Made by a program: the position numbers and the translations under genes. This document shows, one piece after another, positions 10,916-23,029 of a stretch of DNA of 64,000 nt (position 1 is its first letter; each line of letters starts with the position of its first letter). Under the pieces are notes generated by a model. The model saw only the letters and a program-made list of their open reading frames with translations. It was not told the DNA's origin and ran no database searches. The stretch is from Aegilops tauschii subsp. strangulata (Eukaryota; Streptophyta; Magnoliopsida; Poales; Poaceae). The stretch spans positions 237,934,622 through 237,998,621 of the forward strand of contig NC_053039.3 of NCBI RefSeq assembly GCF_002575655.3, given 5' to 3'.

Positions 10916-13900
10916 GCGGGCTCTGCCCCCCTTTCTCCGACTTCTTCAACGATGTGATGCACACCTACGGCTTCCATCTTCTGGATCTCACGCCGAATGC
11001 CGTGGTGTGCATGGCTCTCTTTGCCCACCTCTGCGAGGGCTTTACCGGGGTGCTCCCCAGCACAGTGCTCTTCCGCCACTACTTCTCCCCTCGCCTCCAA
11101 CCAGGGGGCGCCATCTCTGGCTGCACCACCTGGATCCCTAGGACCTAGGAGAAGGGCATGAATCCGGAGGGTGCCCAGAAGGAGAGGTGGGAGGAGTGGC
11201 GGGGCCGGTGGTGCTGGATCGAGGAGAAGGACCTGCAGGAGTTCTGCCGAGTTCGTCAGAGCCCGCTGACCCGCCGCAGGGATTGGAGCGACCTCGACGC
11301 CAACGACGAAAAGCTCACGGTCGCCACCACCAGGATCCATCGCCTCACCATGGCCGGACTCACCCTCGAGATGATCGGGGCCGACTTCATCCGGTGCAAA
11401 ATCGCCCCGCTACACAACAAGGGGAGGCCGACCTAGGATTTCAGGAACGCGGCCGACGTCATGAGGCTCCGCCCTAGCCTGAAGCACAATTTCATGGTGA
11501 TGGGGCACGCCCACTTCTGCCAAAGGCTCTTTCAGCTCGACGTGGACAGCGACGGCAGGGCTGAGAGGACCGGCAGGGCCGCGAAGGCCAGCGAGGCCAT
11601 CAAGGGGCCCCTGTTTGGGTTGCCGGCAGGAGTGGTCCCGCTGAGCAACAACTCTCGCCAGTCTGTCATCATCGCCATGATGCTGGACTTCAATGTGCAT
11701 GGCCTTGACCCGGCTTGGGCCTAGCTGCCAGCAGAGAAGGTGCAGGAGTCCTTCGACACTTTGTCGGAGAGCTATGTCCATGATGAGCCGCTGCTCATCC
11801 AAGACACCACCAAGGCGGAGCTGGACTACATCGCCGCCAGGGCAGCGGAGGCGGCGCTCGCCAGGGAGGCCGACAGCGTTGGCGCTGTAGAGGATGAGGC
11901 CACGGAGGAGAAGGAGCTCGCCTAGTGGGCGGAGTCTGCCGGGGAGGCCAGCGGCGCCGGCGCTGATGCCCCCCTTGTTGAAGACGCGGGCGACGAGTCA
12001 TCCGAAGAGGAGGTCGAGGTGAACGACCCCCCGGTCGTGGGGAGGCAGCGTGTCCTACGGCGGGCCAGCTCTGGTGAGCCGGTCTGGCCCGGTAGGACCA
12101 CGCAGCGCCAACCGGCCCAGGAGCAGCTCGTGCGCGAGACAAGGGCGATGAAGGCCGGGGCAGCAAAGAAGGTGGCGAAGGCCGCGGTGGCGAAGAGGAC
12201 AAGGACTGCTTCCTTCTCGTCCAAGCGGCACCGGACCCCATCTCCTTCCCCTTCTCCTTCGGACAGCACCTTGGAGTCCGAGTTCGACCTCGAATCTTTT
12301 AGCCCGGCGAGGAAGAGGAAGTTAGTGGAGGAGGAGGTGGAGGAAGAGTAAGTATTTCGCCCCCCACATCATCTCCTGACTTTAATCCTGTGTTAGCCTC
12401 CTTTGATTTGATGTTATCTTCACGGGGACGTGGAGACACTGGCCCAGAGGGTGGCGAAGAGGGCCAAGGCCTTGACGGGCAACAAGCCCCCGGCGGGTAC
12501 TTCGCGTATGCCGTTGCTGGTGGAGAGCAGCCCGGACAGCAGCCCCCAGCGTATCCCCCGCTTCAGTCCCCAGCGTAAGCTCATCACTCACTCCTTCACT
12601 GATGAACATTGGGGTGTGAATCCTTGATGTTGACCTTGCCGGGTTTGCAGGAGAAGAACGGCAACAGGAGGAGCCGCCGAGGGCCACCCCCAACACGCCG
12701 CCCCCCTCGACTACGCCGCCCCGAGGGGCATCCCAGCAAGGGCATCCACCATCGAGCCCACGCATATGGAGGAGGAGGCGAACTTGGGTGCCGGGGGTTC
12801 TGCCCCGGCAACGAATGCTGGCAGGGAGGGCACCATTTCTTCCCAGCCTGGTGTGGGTAAGTCGTTTGTTTCCCGTCCCTGTTCTTTCTTCTTCTTTTTG
12901 AACCTCGACCTTGGCTCTGCCTCATTCCCGTTCTTGGTATCCAGACCCTTCTTCGGTGGACCGGGAGGACATTGACACTGTCATCGAGGAGGTCGCCAGG
13001 GATGTTGAGGCCGAGGCCGACAAGATCGCCGTCGAGGAGGCCGCCAAGGCCGTCGCTGAGGATGCCGCCAAGGGGCCTGCCGGGGAGGCCGGCAAGGCCG
13101 CTGCCGAGGCAGGGGTGGTTGACGACCAACCTTCCTCCTCTACTACCTCTGGCTCGGGCAAGTACTTGAAGGTGGCCGACGACCTAATCGTCCACCTCCC
13201 GGGAATGGCGAGCACCAGGGCGCCAACCGAGGGGGAGGTGTTCGACGACGAGGCGCTCGCCGCCGCCGGGCTTGAGGTTGTTGACGAACCGAGCGCCGGT
13301 GGCGGCGGTTGCCAAGAGGAGAAGCTCCTTCGGGCCATGAGCGTCAACTTCCAAAAGCTCCATGCGCTCCATCGTGCCCGCCTGGACAAGGCAGAATCCA
13401 GGATGGCGGCGGTGGACAAGGCGGAGACGGATCTTGAGGAGCGTGTCGCCGAGACGTAGGCCTGGTTCCGCAAGGCGCACGAAGAACTGAAGGTTGCCCA
13501 GGATCTGCTGGCTGAGCGCAAACAGGAGCTCATCCTGAAGCAGGCCGATGTCGAGAAAGCCCAGAAGGCGGCGAAGGAACAAGCCGCCAAGGACGAGGCC
13601 GCTCGGCACCAGCACCAGGACGAGCTGAACTCCCAGGAGGAGGACCTTGCCGGTCGTGAGGAGGCACTCGCCGCCACACTCCGCGACAAGGATGAGGAGG
13701 TCGAGAAGCTCGCCGCGCAGCAGACCCAGGAGCTGGAGCAGAGGCACAAGGAGGCACTCAATGCTCAAGCCCTGGTCCATGCTGGCAAGGTGAAGGAGCT
13801 GGAGGTGGAGTGGGATGGGCTGAAGAAACAGGTCCTGGAGCTGGCGAAGGAGAAGGACACGATCAACGACACTTTGGTGGAGGCGTAGGCCGCAGTCCTC

Positions 13901-14475
13901 GGCAAGGCCGAGCTGCTCTCCAAGGCCAACGACTTCGTCAATGACCTGAAGCTGAAGCTGGAGGGCCTTGAGGGGACGCTTTCGGAGGTCAGGGCCCGGG
14001 AAGAGACCCTGACCAAGGACCTCGAGGAGGAGAGCCAGCTGTGGAGGAATGATGCCGCCGAACACAAGGAGTACGTGGAGGGCATAAACCGTTGGGTCAG
14101 CCGCCTCGCCGACGTTGCCGACAGGATCACCACGAAGCTGCTGCCATGGGGATGCCGAATGTGAGGTACTCCCCGGAGCCGAACGTGAGTCCCAATGCCA
14201 AACTGACCCTGTTCTTCGAGGGCGTTCCTGGAGCCCTGGAGCAGCTCCGCTCCAACCGGGCAACTTATCTGGCCAACGAGTCCCGGAGGCTCTGCCGGGG
14301 CACCCTGACCAAGGTGCTTACCAAGGTGGCGTTCTGGAACCCCACCGTCAACTTTGCCAACATGTTGGAGAGCTTGCCGGAGGAGGCGGACCTCGCGGTG
14401 CTCAAGGAGCGTATCAAGCCCATCATCGACTGCGTCGATGGAGTTGAGAGGGTGGAGGGCCAGCGCCGGGACTAG
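10916..14475 (+). pseudogene. Antisense gene of E1 (gypsy-type-transposon domain plus coiled coil), nonsense-riddled
   Basis: The first exon is truncated at 10916 by E8, within the same domain as in E2 and E8 (here with MHTYGFHLLDLTPN and FAHLCEGFTGVLPS). One frame runs from 10916 to about 12347, interrupted only by TAG at 11146, 11434, 11722 and 11923. Likely exons follow at about 12430-12574, 12651-12856 and 12945-14475, with clear donors (GTAAGC, GTAAGT) and acceptors (TTTGCAG, ATCCAG). The last exon encodes long Ala/Glu/Lys coiled coils with TAG at 13457 and 13886, and one frameshift near 14143. It then ends in a helical segment like the C-terminus of the E2 protein. All six stops are TAG where glutamine (CAG) fits. 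An AT-rich stretch (14535-14580) may be the 3' end signal. Confidence 0.72.
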
Positions 14476-15127
14476 GCACCCCGTTTCTCGTCGCCGCTGC
14501 GAGTTCAAGACCAAGACAATTTTATCTTAAGTTAGAACCGCAGCGATTACTTGATGTAATATAACTTTACAGTACTTTAAGATCGAGCATGCTATCTTCC
14601 TATTAGATCTTTCTTTGTATGTTCGCACCCTACGCTTGGTTGGATAAGGCTGCCGACGCATAAACCCATGCCGGGGTGCTTTGAGGACGGATCCTTAGCA
14701 GCCTGCCAGGGGGCGCTTGCTGCCGGGCAAGCCACCTTGCCACTCCCAGTGCGGTCGCTTGAACCGTCGAGCGGACTCACAACAGGACAAGAGCGCTGCT
14801 AGTAGCGGGTAGGCCACCTTGCCGTTCTCAGCGCGACCGCATGAACTGTCGAGCGGACTCGAGACAGAGACAAGGGTGTTGCCAATAGCAGAAGGGTCCC
14901 ACTGCGTGCAGGTTTCCCATACAAGGAATGAGATCTTTCGAGGAAGACAGACTTATATAAATGAAATTAGCCAAAATTTTGCATGACTTAGCTTTTCGGG
15001 GCCACGCGGATGGCTGTCGAAGCTGTAGACGTCACCAGAGGGCGGCTGATCGACATCGCCCTCTCCCTTCGAGCCATCCTCATGAAAGAGTCGACGTGTC
15101 GGCTCCAAAACCAGATTTCCACGGCTT
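14476..15127 (-). other. Non-coding spacer between the E1 antisense gene and the PBS
   Basis: This is the position where Gag would begin in an autonomous element. I found no Gag-like frame. It holds the 82-base tandem duplication listed separately and a TATATAA string at 14954-14960. Confidence 0.5.
14727..14890. repeat. Imperfect tandem duplication, period about 82 bases
   Basis: Two adjacent units share GCCACCTTGCC (14731 and 14813) and GTCGAGCGGACTC (14766 and 14848), both offset by 82 bases, with scattered differences between them. The duplication lies in the leader of E1. Confidence 0.75.
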
Positions 15128-15131
15128 GCGC

Positions 15132-15149
15132 CCCCTACCTGGCGCGCCA
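15132..15149 (-). other. Primer-binding site of E1
   Basis: The reverse complement TGGCGCGCCAGGTAGGGG is identical to the E5 PBS and lies four bases inside the LTR start. I do not assign the tRNA. It shows that E1 is on the minus strand. Confidence 0.85.
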
Positions 15150-15153
15150 AAGA

Positions 15154-15297
15154 TGTCGGGGGAAACGACACCTACGGGATCACAAAGAATCCCTTTTGCT
15201 ACGGTTGGCGGGCGCGAGGCTGTGGAAAGAGCGGGTTTGAAAGATCAACACAGGGGGATTATCCAGGTTCGGGCCGCAAGTGATGCGTAATACCCTA
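15154..15297 (-). repeat. 5' LTR of E1, inner fragment
   Basis: The first 144 bases of the E1 LTR, ending in the CCCTA duplicated by the E2 insertion (15293-15297). It continues at 63248. Confidence 0.85.
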
Positions 15298-15778
15298 TGT
15301 CGGTGTCAAAACCGGTGGATCTCGGGTAGGGGGTCCCGAACTATGCGTCTAAGGTCGATGGTAACAGGAGACAGGGGACACGATGTTTACCCAGGTTCGG
15401 GCCCTCTCTATGGAGGTAATACCCTACTTCCTACTTGATTGATCTTGATGAATATGAGTATTACAAGAGTTGATCTACCACGAGATCGTAGTGGCTAAAC
15501 CCTAGAAGTCTAGCCTGTATGACTATGGTAATGAGTATCTTTGTTTCCGGACTAAGTCCTCCGGTTTATATTGGCACCGGGAGGATCTAGGGTTACACAA
15601 GGTCGGTTACAAAGGAAAGGAATCTACATATTCAGTTGCCAAGCCTGCCTTCCACGCCAAGGAGAGTCCCATCCGGACACGGGTGCAGTCTTCGGTCTTC
15701 GTATCTTCACAGCCCATCAGTCCGGCCCATGGCTAACAGGCCGGACGCCCGAGGACCCCTTAATCCAGGACACCCTCA
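15298..15778 (-). repeat. 3' LTR of E2
   Basis: Starts TGTCGGTGTC and ends CCCTCA on the plus strand. A GGGGGCTAC polypurine-type tract (minus strand) abuts it at about 15779-15795. It has the same length as the other LTR, 481 bases. Confidence 0.93.
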
Positions 15779-16010
15779 GTAGCCCCCGAACCAGGCTTCA
15801 ATGACAAGATGTTCGGCGCGCAGATTGTCTTCGGCATTGCAAGGCAGGTTCCTCCTCCGACGGCTTCCAAGTAATGTATTCGGCTTATAATTCGATGCCG
15901 CACCCCTCGGCTTCTGTGCATCCATGACTTCAGCTTCCACGTGTCGGGCGAATGCGGACGGTCAGGGTATTTTTTGCAAATAACACCCTAGCCATGCAAG
16001 AAAGAGCGTC

Positions 16011-16018
16011 TATTTAAA
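16011..16018 (+). promoter_or_regulatory. Candidate TATA box of the E2 antisense gene
   Basis: TATTTAAA lies about 80 bases upstream of the ATG at 16093. It is inside E2 near the 3' LTR and points away from it. Confidence 0.45.
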
Positions 16019-16092
16019 GAGATTGGATCTCAGATCCATTCGGCACCACGCAGAGAAAATCCTCAGAGACCGCCAGGAGAGACCATTCCAAC

Positions 16093-18870
16093 ATGACCAA
16101 CATTCCCTGCTCCTCTTCCCGTTCCAACCTAGAGAGAGGCGAGTGGGAGAGGTGCTCTGTATCCCACAGCCAATTGGAGAAGCTGCAAACGCAGGGATTC
16201 CTCCCTCCTGCAGATCTGGTCCCTATTCGAGCAGGATTGGCCCCTTTCAACGGCAAAACCCAGGCAGAGGATTTCCCCAATCCGTCTGCGGGAGAACGAG
16301 TGTGCTTCGTCCCCTATTTGCTGTGGGGCGGGGGATTTCCAATTCACCCATTCCTCCGAGGGCTTCTGGAGTATTATGGCCTCCAGCTGCACACTGTGGG
16401 TTATGTCGCTTTATGCGAACTATTCCTGGGTTGTGAGGCCCATTTTGATCTGTGGAGAAAGTTGTTTTGCCTTGTCCCGCGCAACCACGAGGGATCGATA
16501 TTTGAAGTGGGCGGGGCCAAAATATGGCGTATTGCTGAGACCGAATACCTATCCGGCACACCGAAGAAAGCTTCCGAAGAGTGGACCTCTGAGTGGTTCT
16601 ACATTGATGATGTCGTACTTCCAGATCTAGTCTGGAGAGGTCTCCCTGAGTTTGCGAGTGTTCCTCTGAAGAAACGCCATAGCTGGCGTCCTCGGAGCCT
16701 CGAGGAGGAAGATAGTGCGGAAGTTCGCAACTCCTGAGCAAGATCAGGACGCTTGCCCAATCCGGGTACAGGATAGTCGAAGTGATGGCGACCTACATAG
16801 TACGGGGAGTTCAGCCACTCCAATACAGAGGATTTCCCATGTGGAATTATAATGGAGAAGATGACGCCTCTCGCTGCGGCAGGAAAGGTCCGGACACCCC
16901 TGCCGCCTTAGCCAAAATATTTGCCGAACTGTTCAAGGGTGAGGAAGAGGAGTTCCTGCGCATCACGCACAGAAAAGGATATTCCATGTACAATCCTCCT
17001 AGCTGGGTGAGTTCCCAATTTTTCTTTGCTCCATCCATTCCACTCCCTGCGCTTCATTTACTGAAATATTAATCCGTCCATTTGTAACAGCACCGGCGAA
17101 AGACTTCCGTGGGGCTTTACAGCCCCGCTCCGCAGCCCGAGGGCCACAATCGGTACCTTGACCCTGGATTCGAAGAGGATCCAGATATATCCGTGGTGCT
17201 CGAGAATGGCGTGTTTTATCAGGCGAGCTATGACGGCACCGAAGTGCCCATCATCGCCGATTATCCTGGTCTTCTCCCCGCTTCGCACGTAAGTAGTCAG
17301 GAGACATCTCCCCCGAAAGGGTTCCCTCGTTCCGCCTCACCCACCGCACTGTCTCGTGCTTTGAAGGGGAGGCGTTGTACATACCGTGCTACTCCAAGAG
17401 CGACTCCGAAGAGAGCGGCTCCTACACCGGGTAAGCCTCCGAAGAGGAAGGCAAACGAAGACACGGTCGGGCCCTCGTCAAAGAGGTATGGGTTTGCAAA
17501 TACGTTTTAATAGTCGCGTCCAACCATGACTTTCATGTCCGTCCTGTATCAGGAAAAGAATCCGCCGGACTGTGTGCGTGGGTCCGGTCAGTAATACTCC
17601 CAATAGCCAGGATCCAGTCTCAGCCGAGGGGACGGGGGCCGATATGGGAGTGACGCCGGACTGTCCTCCGACCGAGGGCTAGGAAAATATGTCCGTTACC
17701 AACTCGGAAGTGGAGAGCGCCATGAATCATTGGCGCCAGAGGGCTATTTTACGAGACCCCCGCTTTTCAGAAGAGGCGATTAATGCCTTCAGCTTGGCTG
17801 ATGCATACATACGAGCTGCTCGAGATGGGCTTAGCAGAGCCACAAAGCAACATTTAAAAGATGTGCAGGTAAGTTTACTGTGTCCCAGTATGATAACCGT
17901 ATGCCAGTAGCCCCCGAGACTTAAAGTAGTTGGGACAACTGATTTGAGGATCGCTGCATGACCAGGCTCTGTCGGAGAAAAACGACGTGCTAGCCCAAGA
18001 GCTAGAAAAGTGCCGGACGCAGTTAAACGCAGTGACCGCTGAACTGGAGAAGTCGAAGAAGGCGTCCTCTGGTAATATTTCCCTCCATCGAGAAACAAAA
18101 AATGATACGCCAGCTATATTAAAACTGCTACTTGTCTCCTAATAGGGTCATCGGACCAACTGGAAGTGAAACTGAGGGCCGCGCAGACGAGCGAAAGAGA
18201 GGCGAAGAGACAACATGCTGCATGCGAGCGCGTCCTGACCAAAGTCTGGGAGGAGAAAAACAAACTCCAAGATTCAAACACCAAACTGGGCGAAGAACTG
18301 AAAGATGTCCGAGCCCAGCTAGCCGACTCTGTGAAGGAGAACAAAAGGCTGCGAGGCGGCATATTCAGTACGTGGCCGAATTGACCTTATAATGGTTTGG
18401 AGGTAAAAGTAGTTGATATAGCTATGGTTGCAGGTATGCTCATGGGCAGTCCCGAAGAGGAGGTGCCCGGATCATCAAGTGATCTTCTGCAAGGGCTGTC
18501 GCAGTTGCACGAGCAAGCTCGACGGGCAATGCGGAGTGTAGCCAAGGCCGTATGGCCATCCGACTCCCCTCCAGGGAGTATGGAGAAGCTTGTAGAGTTG
18601 TTCAAGGGAGCGCGGCGGCGTATCCGACTATGGAAGATATCGGCCTGTCGAGAGGGTGCGCGAGAGGCCTGGGCCATGGTAAAAACACGATATACCAAGC
18701 TGGATCCGAATCACATGGCCCGGGTCGGACTGCTAGGGTCAAATGGGGAGGAAATTCCCATTAGCTTAGTATATGGCCAAGTAGAAGTAGCCGCCAAGTA
18801 TTCCCAGCAGGATTGCAAGTTAGACAGCCTGCTGGACGGCATAGAGGAGGAAGTTTTTGAGTCCAAGTGA
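16093..18870 (+). pseudogene. Spliced antisense gene of E2, six exons, one frameshift and one nonsense codon
   Basis: The gene is opposite in sense to gag-pol, between the 3' LTR and the integrase end. Exons 16093-17006, 17091-17485, 17553-17868, 17966-18071, 18146-18367 and 18434-18870 have GT-AG introns of 66-97 bases. Exon phases match across all five junctions, which is the main evidence that this is a real gene. Exon 1 carries the gypsy-type-transposon domain (about residues 68-140; GERVCFVPYLLWGGGF, CELFLGCEAHFDLWRKL). Exons 4-5 form a coiled coil (ELEKCRTQLNAVTAELEKSK) and exon 6 a helical C-terminal domain ending at TGA. Exon 1 has a frameshift near 16735, and exon 3 a TAG at 17680 where CAG fits. 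The product would be roughly 800 residues. The role is unknown; similar extra antisense ORFs are described in Tat-lineage elements. Confidence 0.75.
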
Positions 18871-19739
18871 CTATGTACTTTTATTTGCATCTGTAACTCT
18901 AGGTGAATTGTAAAACGCTTGTCATGGCGGACCTTTTCGCTTCAACCTCTCGACTCGAAGGTGCAGAGTGTTTCCGAATACCAGAACGGCCGAGTAGATT
19001 GGGTATGCATGGAAACCAGGCGTAGGGGGTCATAGTTGCTTGAACAGACAAGTATCCGGCTAGTTATGTTATATTACATTTAAGATTGTAAGAAACATCT
19101 TCCAGAGAGAATAGTTCCGTTAAGGGTTCCTTTCCCTGGGTGTGCATGCATCTACGTGCATGTCCGGACTGTGATGGAAAAACTCACAGTACGTGTAACT
19201 TCTGGGGGTTCATAATGGAGCGAGTGCAAAAACATCTTTAGTTCACCGATCGAATATTCCCTGAAGAACGCTAGCTTTTGGCTTCACCCAGTCTGAGGTA
19301 CACATCCGGATGACCCAGTAGTAACAATCACAGAGGTGCTCCCTTTATGCCCTAGCCGAACTAACGGGAACGTAGGGCATAAGCACAGGAGCCAGGCAAC
19401 CCAGCTTGGCCAAAACTTAAGTCATATCGATGCATATAATGGCAAAGAAAAGGTACATAAGGGAGAAAACACATATGTTATGAGCTTTATGCTCAGAAAA
19501 TGGAAATAGCAAGCTTCTGTCCAAGAAGCCCCCAGGTATGATAGACGTGCATACTTGAAGATGTATGCGTCGGGGGTGCACGGTCTGACGGCACGAAAGC
19601 CTTTAAGGCTAAAGAGAAAAAACGAAAAGAGAGAGAAAATAATGAAGACAATAAGAGGAAGGAGACGAACAAAGAGTTCGGCGCTAGGAATAGAATCTTA
19701 GAGTCTGGCCGCGTTCCAGGGATTCAGCTCTAGTCGATT
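18871..19739. other. Non-coding spacer between E2 antisense gene and integrase end
   Basis: The two converging genes of E2 are separated by about 870 bases, AT-rich in places, with no domain-bearing frame. Both transcripts presumably end here. Confidence 0.5.
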
Positions 19740-21489
19740 GTCTGACGCATCACGCAAGCGGTACGCTCCTCCGGGAGAACTTCGTCGATGATGAAGGGAC
19801 CCTCCTACTTGGGCTTGAGTTTGTCATTTTTCTTCTCCAGCAGGCGTAGAACGAGTTCGCCAACGTTGTAAGTTTTGGCCGGCACTTCTCTGCTTTGATA
19901 CCTGCAAGCATGCTGTTGATAAAATGCAGAACGGGCTTTTGCGATGTCGCGCTCCTCCTCCAGGGCATCTAGGCTGTCTGGCCGATCAAGTTCGACCTCT
20001 CTCTCATCGTACATGCGCACTCTAGGTGAGTCATGAATAATGTCGCAGGGTAATACTGCCTCTGCACTATACACCATGAAAAAGGGTGTGAATCCAGTAG
20101 TGCAATTGGGCGTGGTCCCCAGCCCCCAGAGTACGGAGTCGAGCTCCTCAACCCAGTGCTTGTTTGATTCTTTCAAAGACCGCACTAGTCTGGGTTTAAT
20201 GCCGCTCATAATAAGACCATTGGCTCATTCGACTTGGCCGTTTGTCTGTGGATGATAGACAGAGGCGTAATCGAGCTTGATGCCCAGGTTAGCACACCAG
20301 GTTTTCACTTCATCGGCTATGAAATTGGAGCCGTTATCAGTGATGATGCTGTGCGGAACACCATAACGGTGTACGACGCCGGATATAAAGTCTATTACTA
20401 GTCCGGACTCGGCCGTTTTAACTGGTTTGGCCTCTATCCACTTGGTGAATTTATCCACCATGACTAGCAAATATTTTTTCTTATGGCTTCCTCCTTTAAG
20501 GGGTCCAACCATATCCAGTCCCCAGACCGCAAAAGGCCAAGTGATGGGGATTGTTTGTAGGGCAGTGGGGGGCATATGGCTTTGGTTGGCGAAGAGTTGG
20601 CATCCAACGCAACGTTGGACAAGGTCCTGTGCATCCGCTCGGGCCGTCGGCCAATAAAACCCTGTACGGAAGGCCTTGCTAACAAGGGCCCGAGCTGTGG
20701 CATGGTGCACGTCGAGACCGGCATGAATCTCAGCCAGGAGCTGCCGCCCCTCCTCCTCGGAGATACATCTTTGAAGGACTACGGTAACGCTTTTCTTATA
20801 AAGCTCTCCGTCGTGAACCTTGTAGGCCTTCGAACGGCGGACAATGCGGCGGGCCTCATTCTGGTCCTCAGGAAGTTCCTTCCTATTAAGGTAGGCCAGG
20901 AAGGGTTTGGTCCATGGGGCAATGACTGCCATGATGAGATGCGCCGACGGTGTTATTTCGGTGGCTGGGCCTCCGATGATGTCGGTGTTTTCGGAATCTG
21001 GGGTTGTGTTCGGATCCGGACTAGTGTTGCCGTTTTCCCCCTGCCACACCACGGATGGCTTAAAAAGCCTATCCAAAAAGATATTAGGTGGGACGGGGTC
21101 GCGCTTAGCGCCGATACGAGCAAGAATGTCCGCCGCTTGATTACTTTCTCGAGCCACATGATGGAACTCGAGCCCCTCGAACCGGGCCGACATTTTTATG
21201 ACGGCATTACGATAAGCTGCCATCTTCGGATCTTTGGCGTCAAAGTCTCTATTTATTTGAGATATTGCAAGGTTTGAATCCCCACGCACTTCTAGGTGTT
21301 GTATGCCCACGGAGACAGCCATCCAGAGACCATGCAATAAGGCCTCGTATTCGGCTGCATTGTTGGAGTCTGTGTATAGTATTTGGAGTATGTACTGAAC
21401 GACGTCTCCAGTAGGTGACGTTAAAACGACGCCCGCCCCTAGCCCTGCCAGCATTTTGGAGCCATCGAAATACATAACCCAATTGGAAT
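19740..21489 (-). pseudogene. pol: E2 pol, 3' part: RNase H and integrase
   Basis: From its right end the minus-strand frame encodes an RNase H (NWVMYFDGSKMLAGLGAGVV, then NNAAEYEALLHGL and RGDSNLAISQI), a linker, then integrase. The integrase has an HHCC zinc-binding region (EIHAGL..HHA, QRCVGCQ) and a catalytic core with VWGLDMVGPL, ITDNGSNF and QTNGQVE. TGA at 20225-20227 replaces the arginine normally after QVE. TAG at 19805-19807 replaces the tryptophan of the C-terminal KPKWEGPF motif. An RNase H directly before integrase is the second, archaeal-like RNase H known from the Tat lineage. The upstream part of pol resumes at 55537, across E3. Confidence 0.88.
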
Positions 21490-21494
21490 ATGCG

Positions 21495-23000
21495 TGATAC
21501 GTCTCCATCGTATCTATAATTTTTGATTGTTCCATGCCAATATTATTCAACTTCCATTTACTTTTGGCAACTTTTTATACTATTTTTGGGACTAACATAT
21601 TGATCCAGTGCCCAGTGCCAGTTCATGTTTGTTGCATGTTTTATATTTCGCAGAAACCCCATATCAAATGGAATCCAAACGGTATAAAAACGGACGGAGA
21701 ATATTTTTGGAATATTTGGAGAAGGTGGGAAGAAGAATCAACGCGAGACGGTGCCCGTGGTGGCCACGAGGCAGGGGCGCGCCTGCCCCCCTCGTGGGCC
21801 CCCCGTAAGGCGGTTGATGCCCTTCTTTTGCCGCAAGAAAGCTAATTTTATGAGAAAAATCTGGGCGAAAGATTCAACCCAATCGGAGTTACGGATCTCC
21901 GGATATAAAAGAAACGGTGAAAGGGCAACAGAGGAGAGCGCAGAAACAGAGAGAGACAGAGAGGCAGATCCAATCTCGGAGGGGCTCTCGCCCCTCCCAT
22001 GCCATGGAGGCCAAGGACCAGAGGGAAAACCCTTCTCCCATCTAGGGAGGAGGTCAAGGAAGAAGAAGACGAAGGGGTCCCCTCTCCCCTTCTCTTCCGG
22101 TGGCGCCGGAACGTCGCCGAAGCCATCATCATCACCGCATTCTTCACCAACAACTTCACCGCCATCATCACCAACTCTTCCCCCTCTATGCAGCGGTGTA
22201 ACCTCTCTCTTACCCGCTGTACTCTCTACTTAAACATGGTGCTCAACGCTATATATTATTTCTCAATGATGTATGGCTATCCTATGATGTTTGAGTAGAT
22301 CCGTTTTGTCCTATGGGCTAATTGATGATCGTGATTGGTTTGAGTAGCATGTTTTATTATTGGTGCTGTCCTATGGTGCTCTCCGTGTCGCGCAAGCGTG
22401 AGGTATCCTTGCTATAGGGTTTGCAATATGTTCATGATTTGCTTATGGTGGGTGGCGTGAGTGACAAAAGCACAGACCCGAGTAAGTAGCTTGTTTGCGT
22501 ATGGGATAAAGGGGACTTGATACTTTAATGCTATGGTTGGGTTTTACCTTAATGATCTTTAGTAGTTGCGGATGCTTGCTAGAGTTCCAATCATAAGTGC
22601 ATATGATCCAAGTAGAGGAAGTATGTTAGCTTATGCCTCTCCCTCAAATAAAATTGCAGTAATGATTACCGGTCTAGTTATCGATTTCCTAGGGACAAAT
22701 AACTTTCTCGTAATAAAAAGCTCTCTACTAAAACTAATTTAGTTGTGTCTTTATCTAAACAGTCCCTAGCTTTTATTTACGCGCTCTTTACTTTCTTGCA
22801 AACTTATCCAACAACACCTACAAAGTACTTCTAGTTTCATACTTGTTTTGGGTAAAGCGAACGCCAAGCGTGCGTAGAGTTGTATCGGTGGTCGATAGAA
22901 CTTGAGGGAATATTTGTTCTACCTTTAGCTCCTCGTTGGGTTCGACACTCTTACTTATCGAAAGAGGCTACAATTGATCCCCTATACTTGTGGGTTATCA
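21495..23000 (+). repeat. 5' LTR of E3
   Basis: A 1506-base LTR from TGATACGTCTCC to GGGTTATCA. A TATA box (TATAAAA, 21904-21910) lies about 410 bases in. By eye it is only a few per cent different from the 3' LTR. Confidence 0.93.
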
Positions 23001-23011
23001 AGACCTTTTTC

Positions 23012-23029
23012 TGGCGCCGTTGCCGGGGA
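23012..23029 (+). other. Primer-binding site of E3 (tRNA-Asp)
   Basis: TGGCGCCGTTGCCGGGGA is complementary to the 3' end of plant tRNA-Asp. It lies 11 bases after the LTR. Confidence 0.92.

Noticed and set aside
18397..18870. The 157-codon frame considered as an independent small host gene
   Set aside because: It joins in phase with upstream exons and is the last exon of the E2 antisense gene.
21751..22233. Possible coding sequence in the GC-rich part of the E3 LTR
   Set aside because: The repeated copy at 54148-54576 has frame differences, and both lie downstream of the LTR TATA box in R/U5. Treated as LTR.
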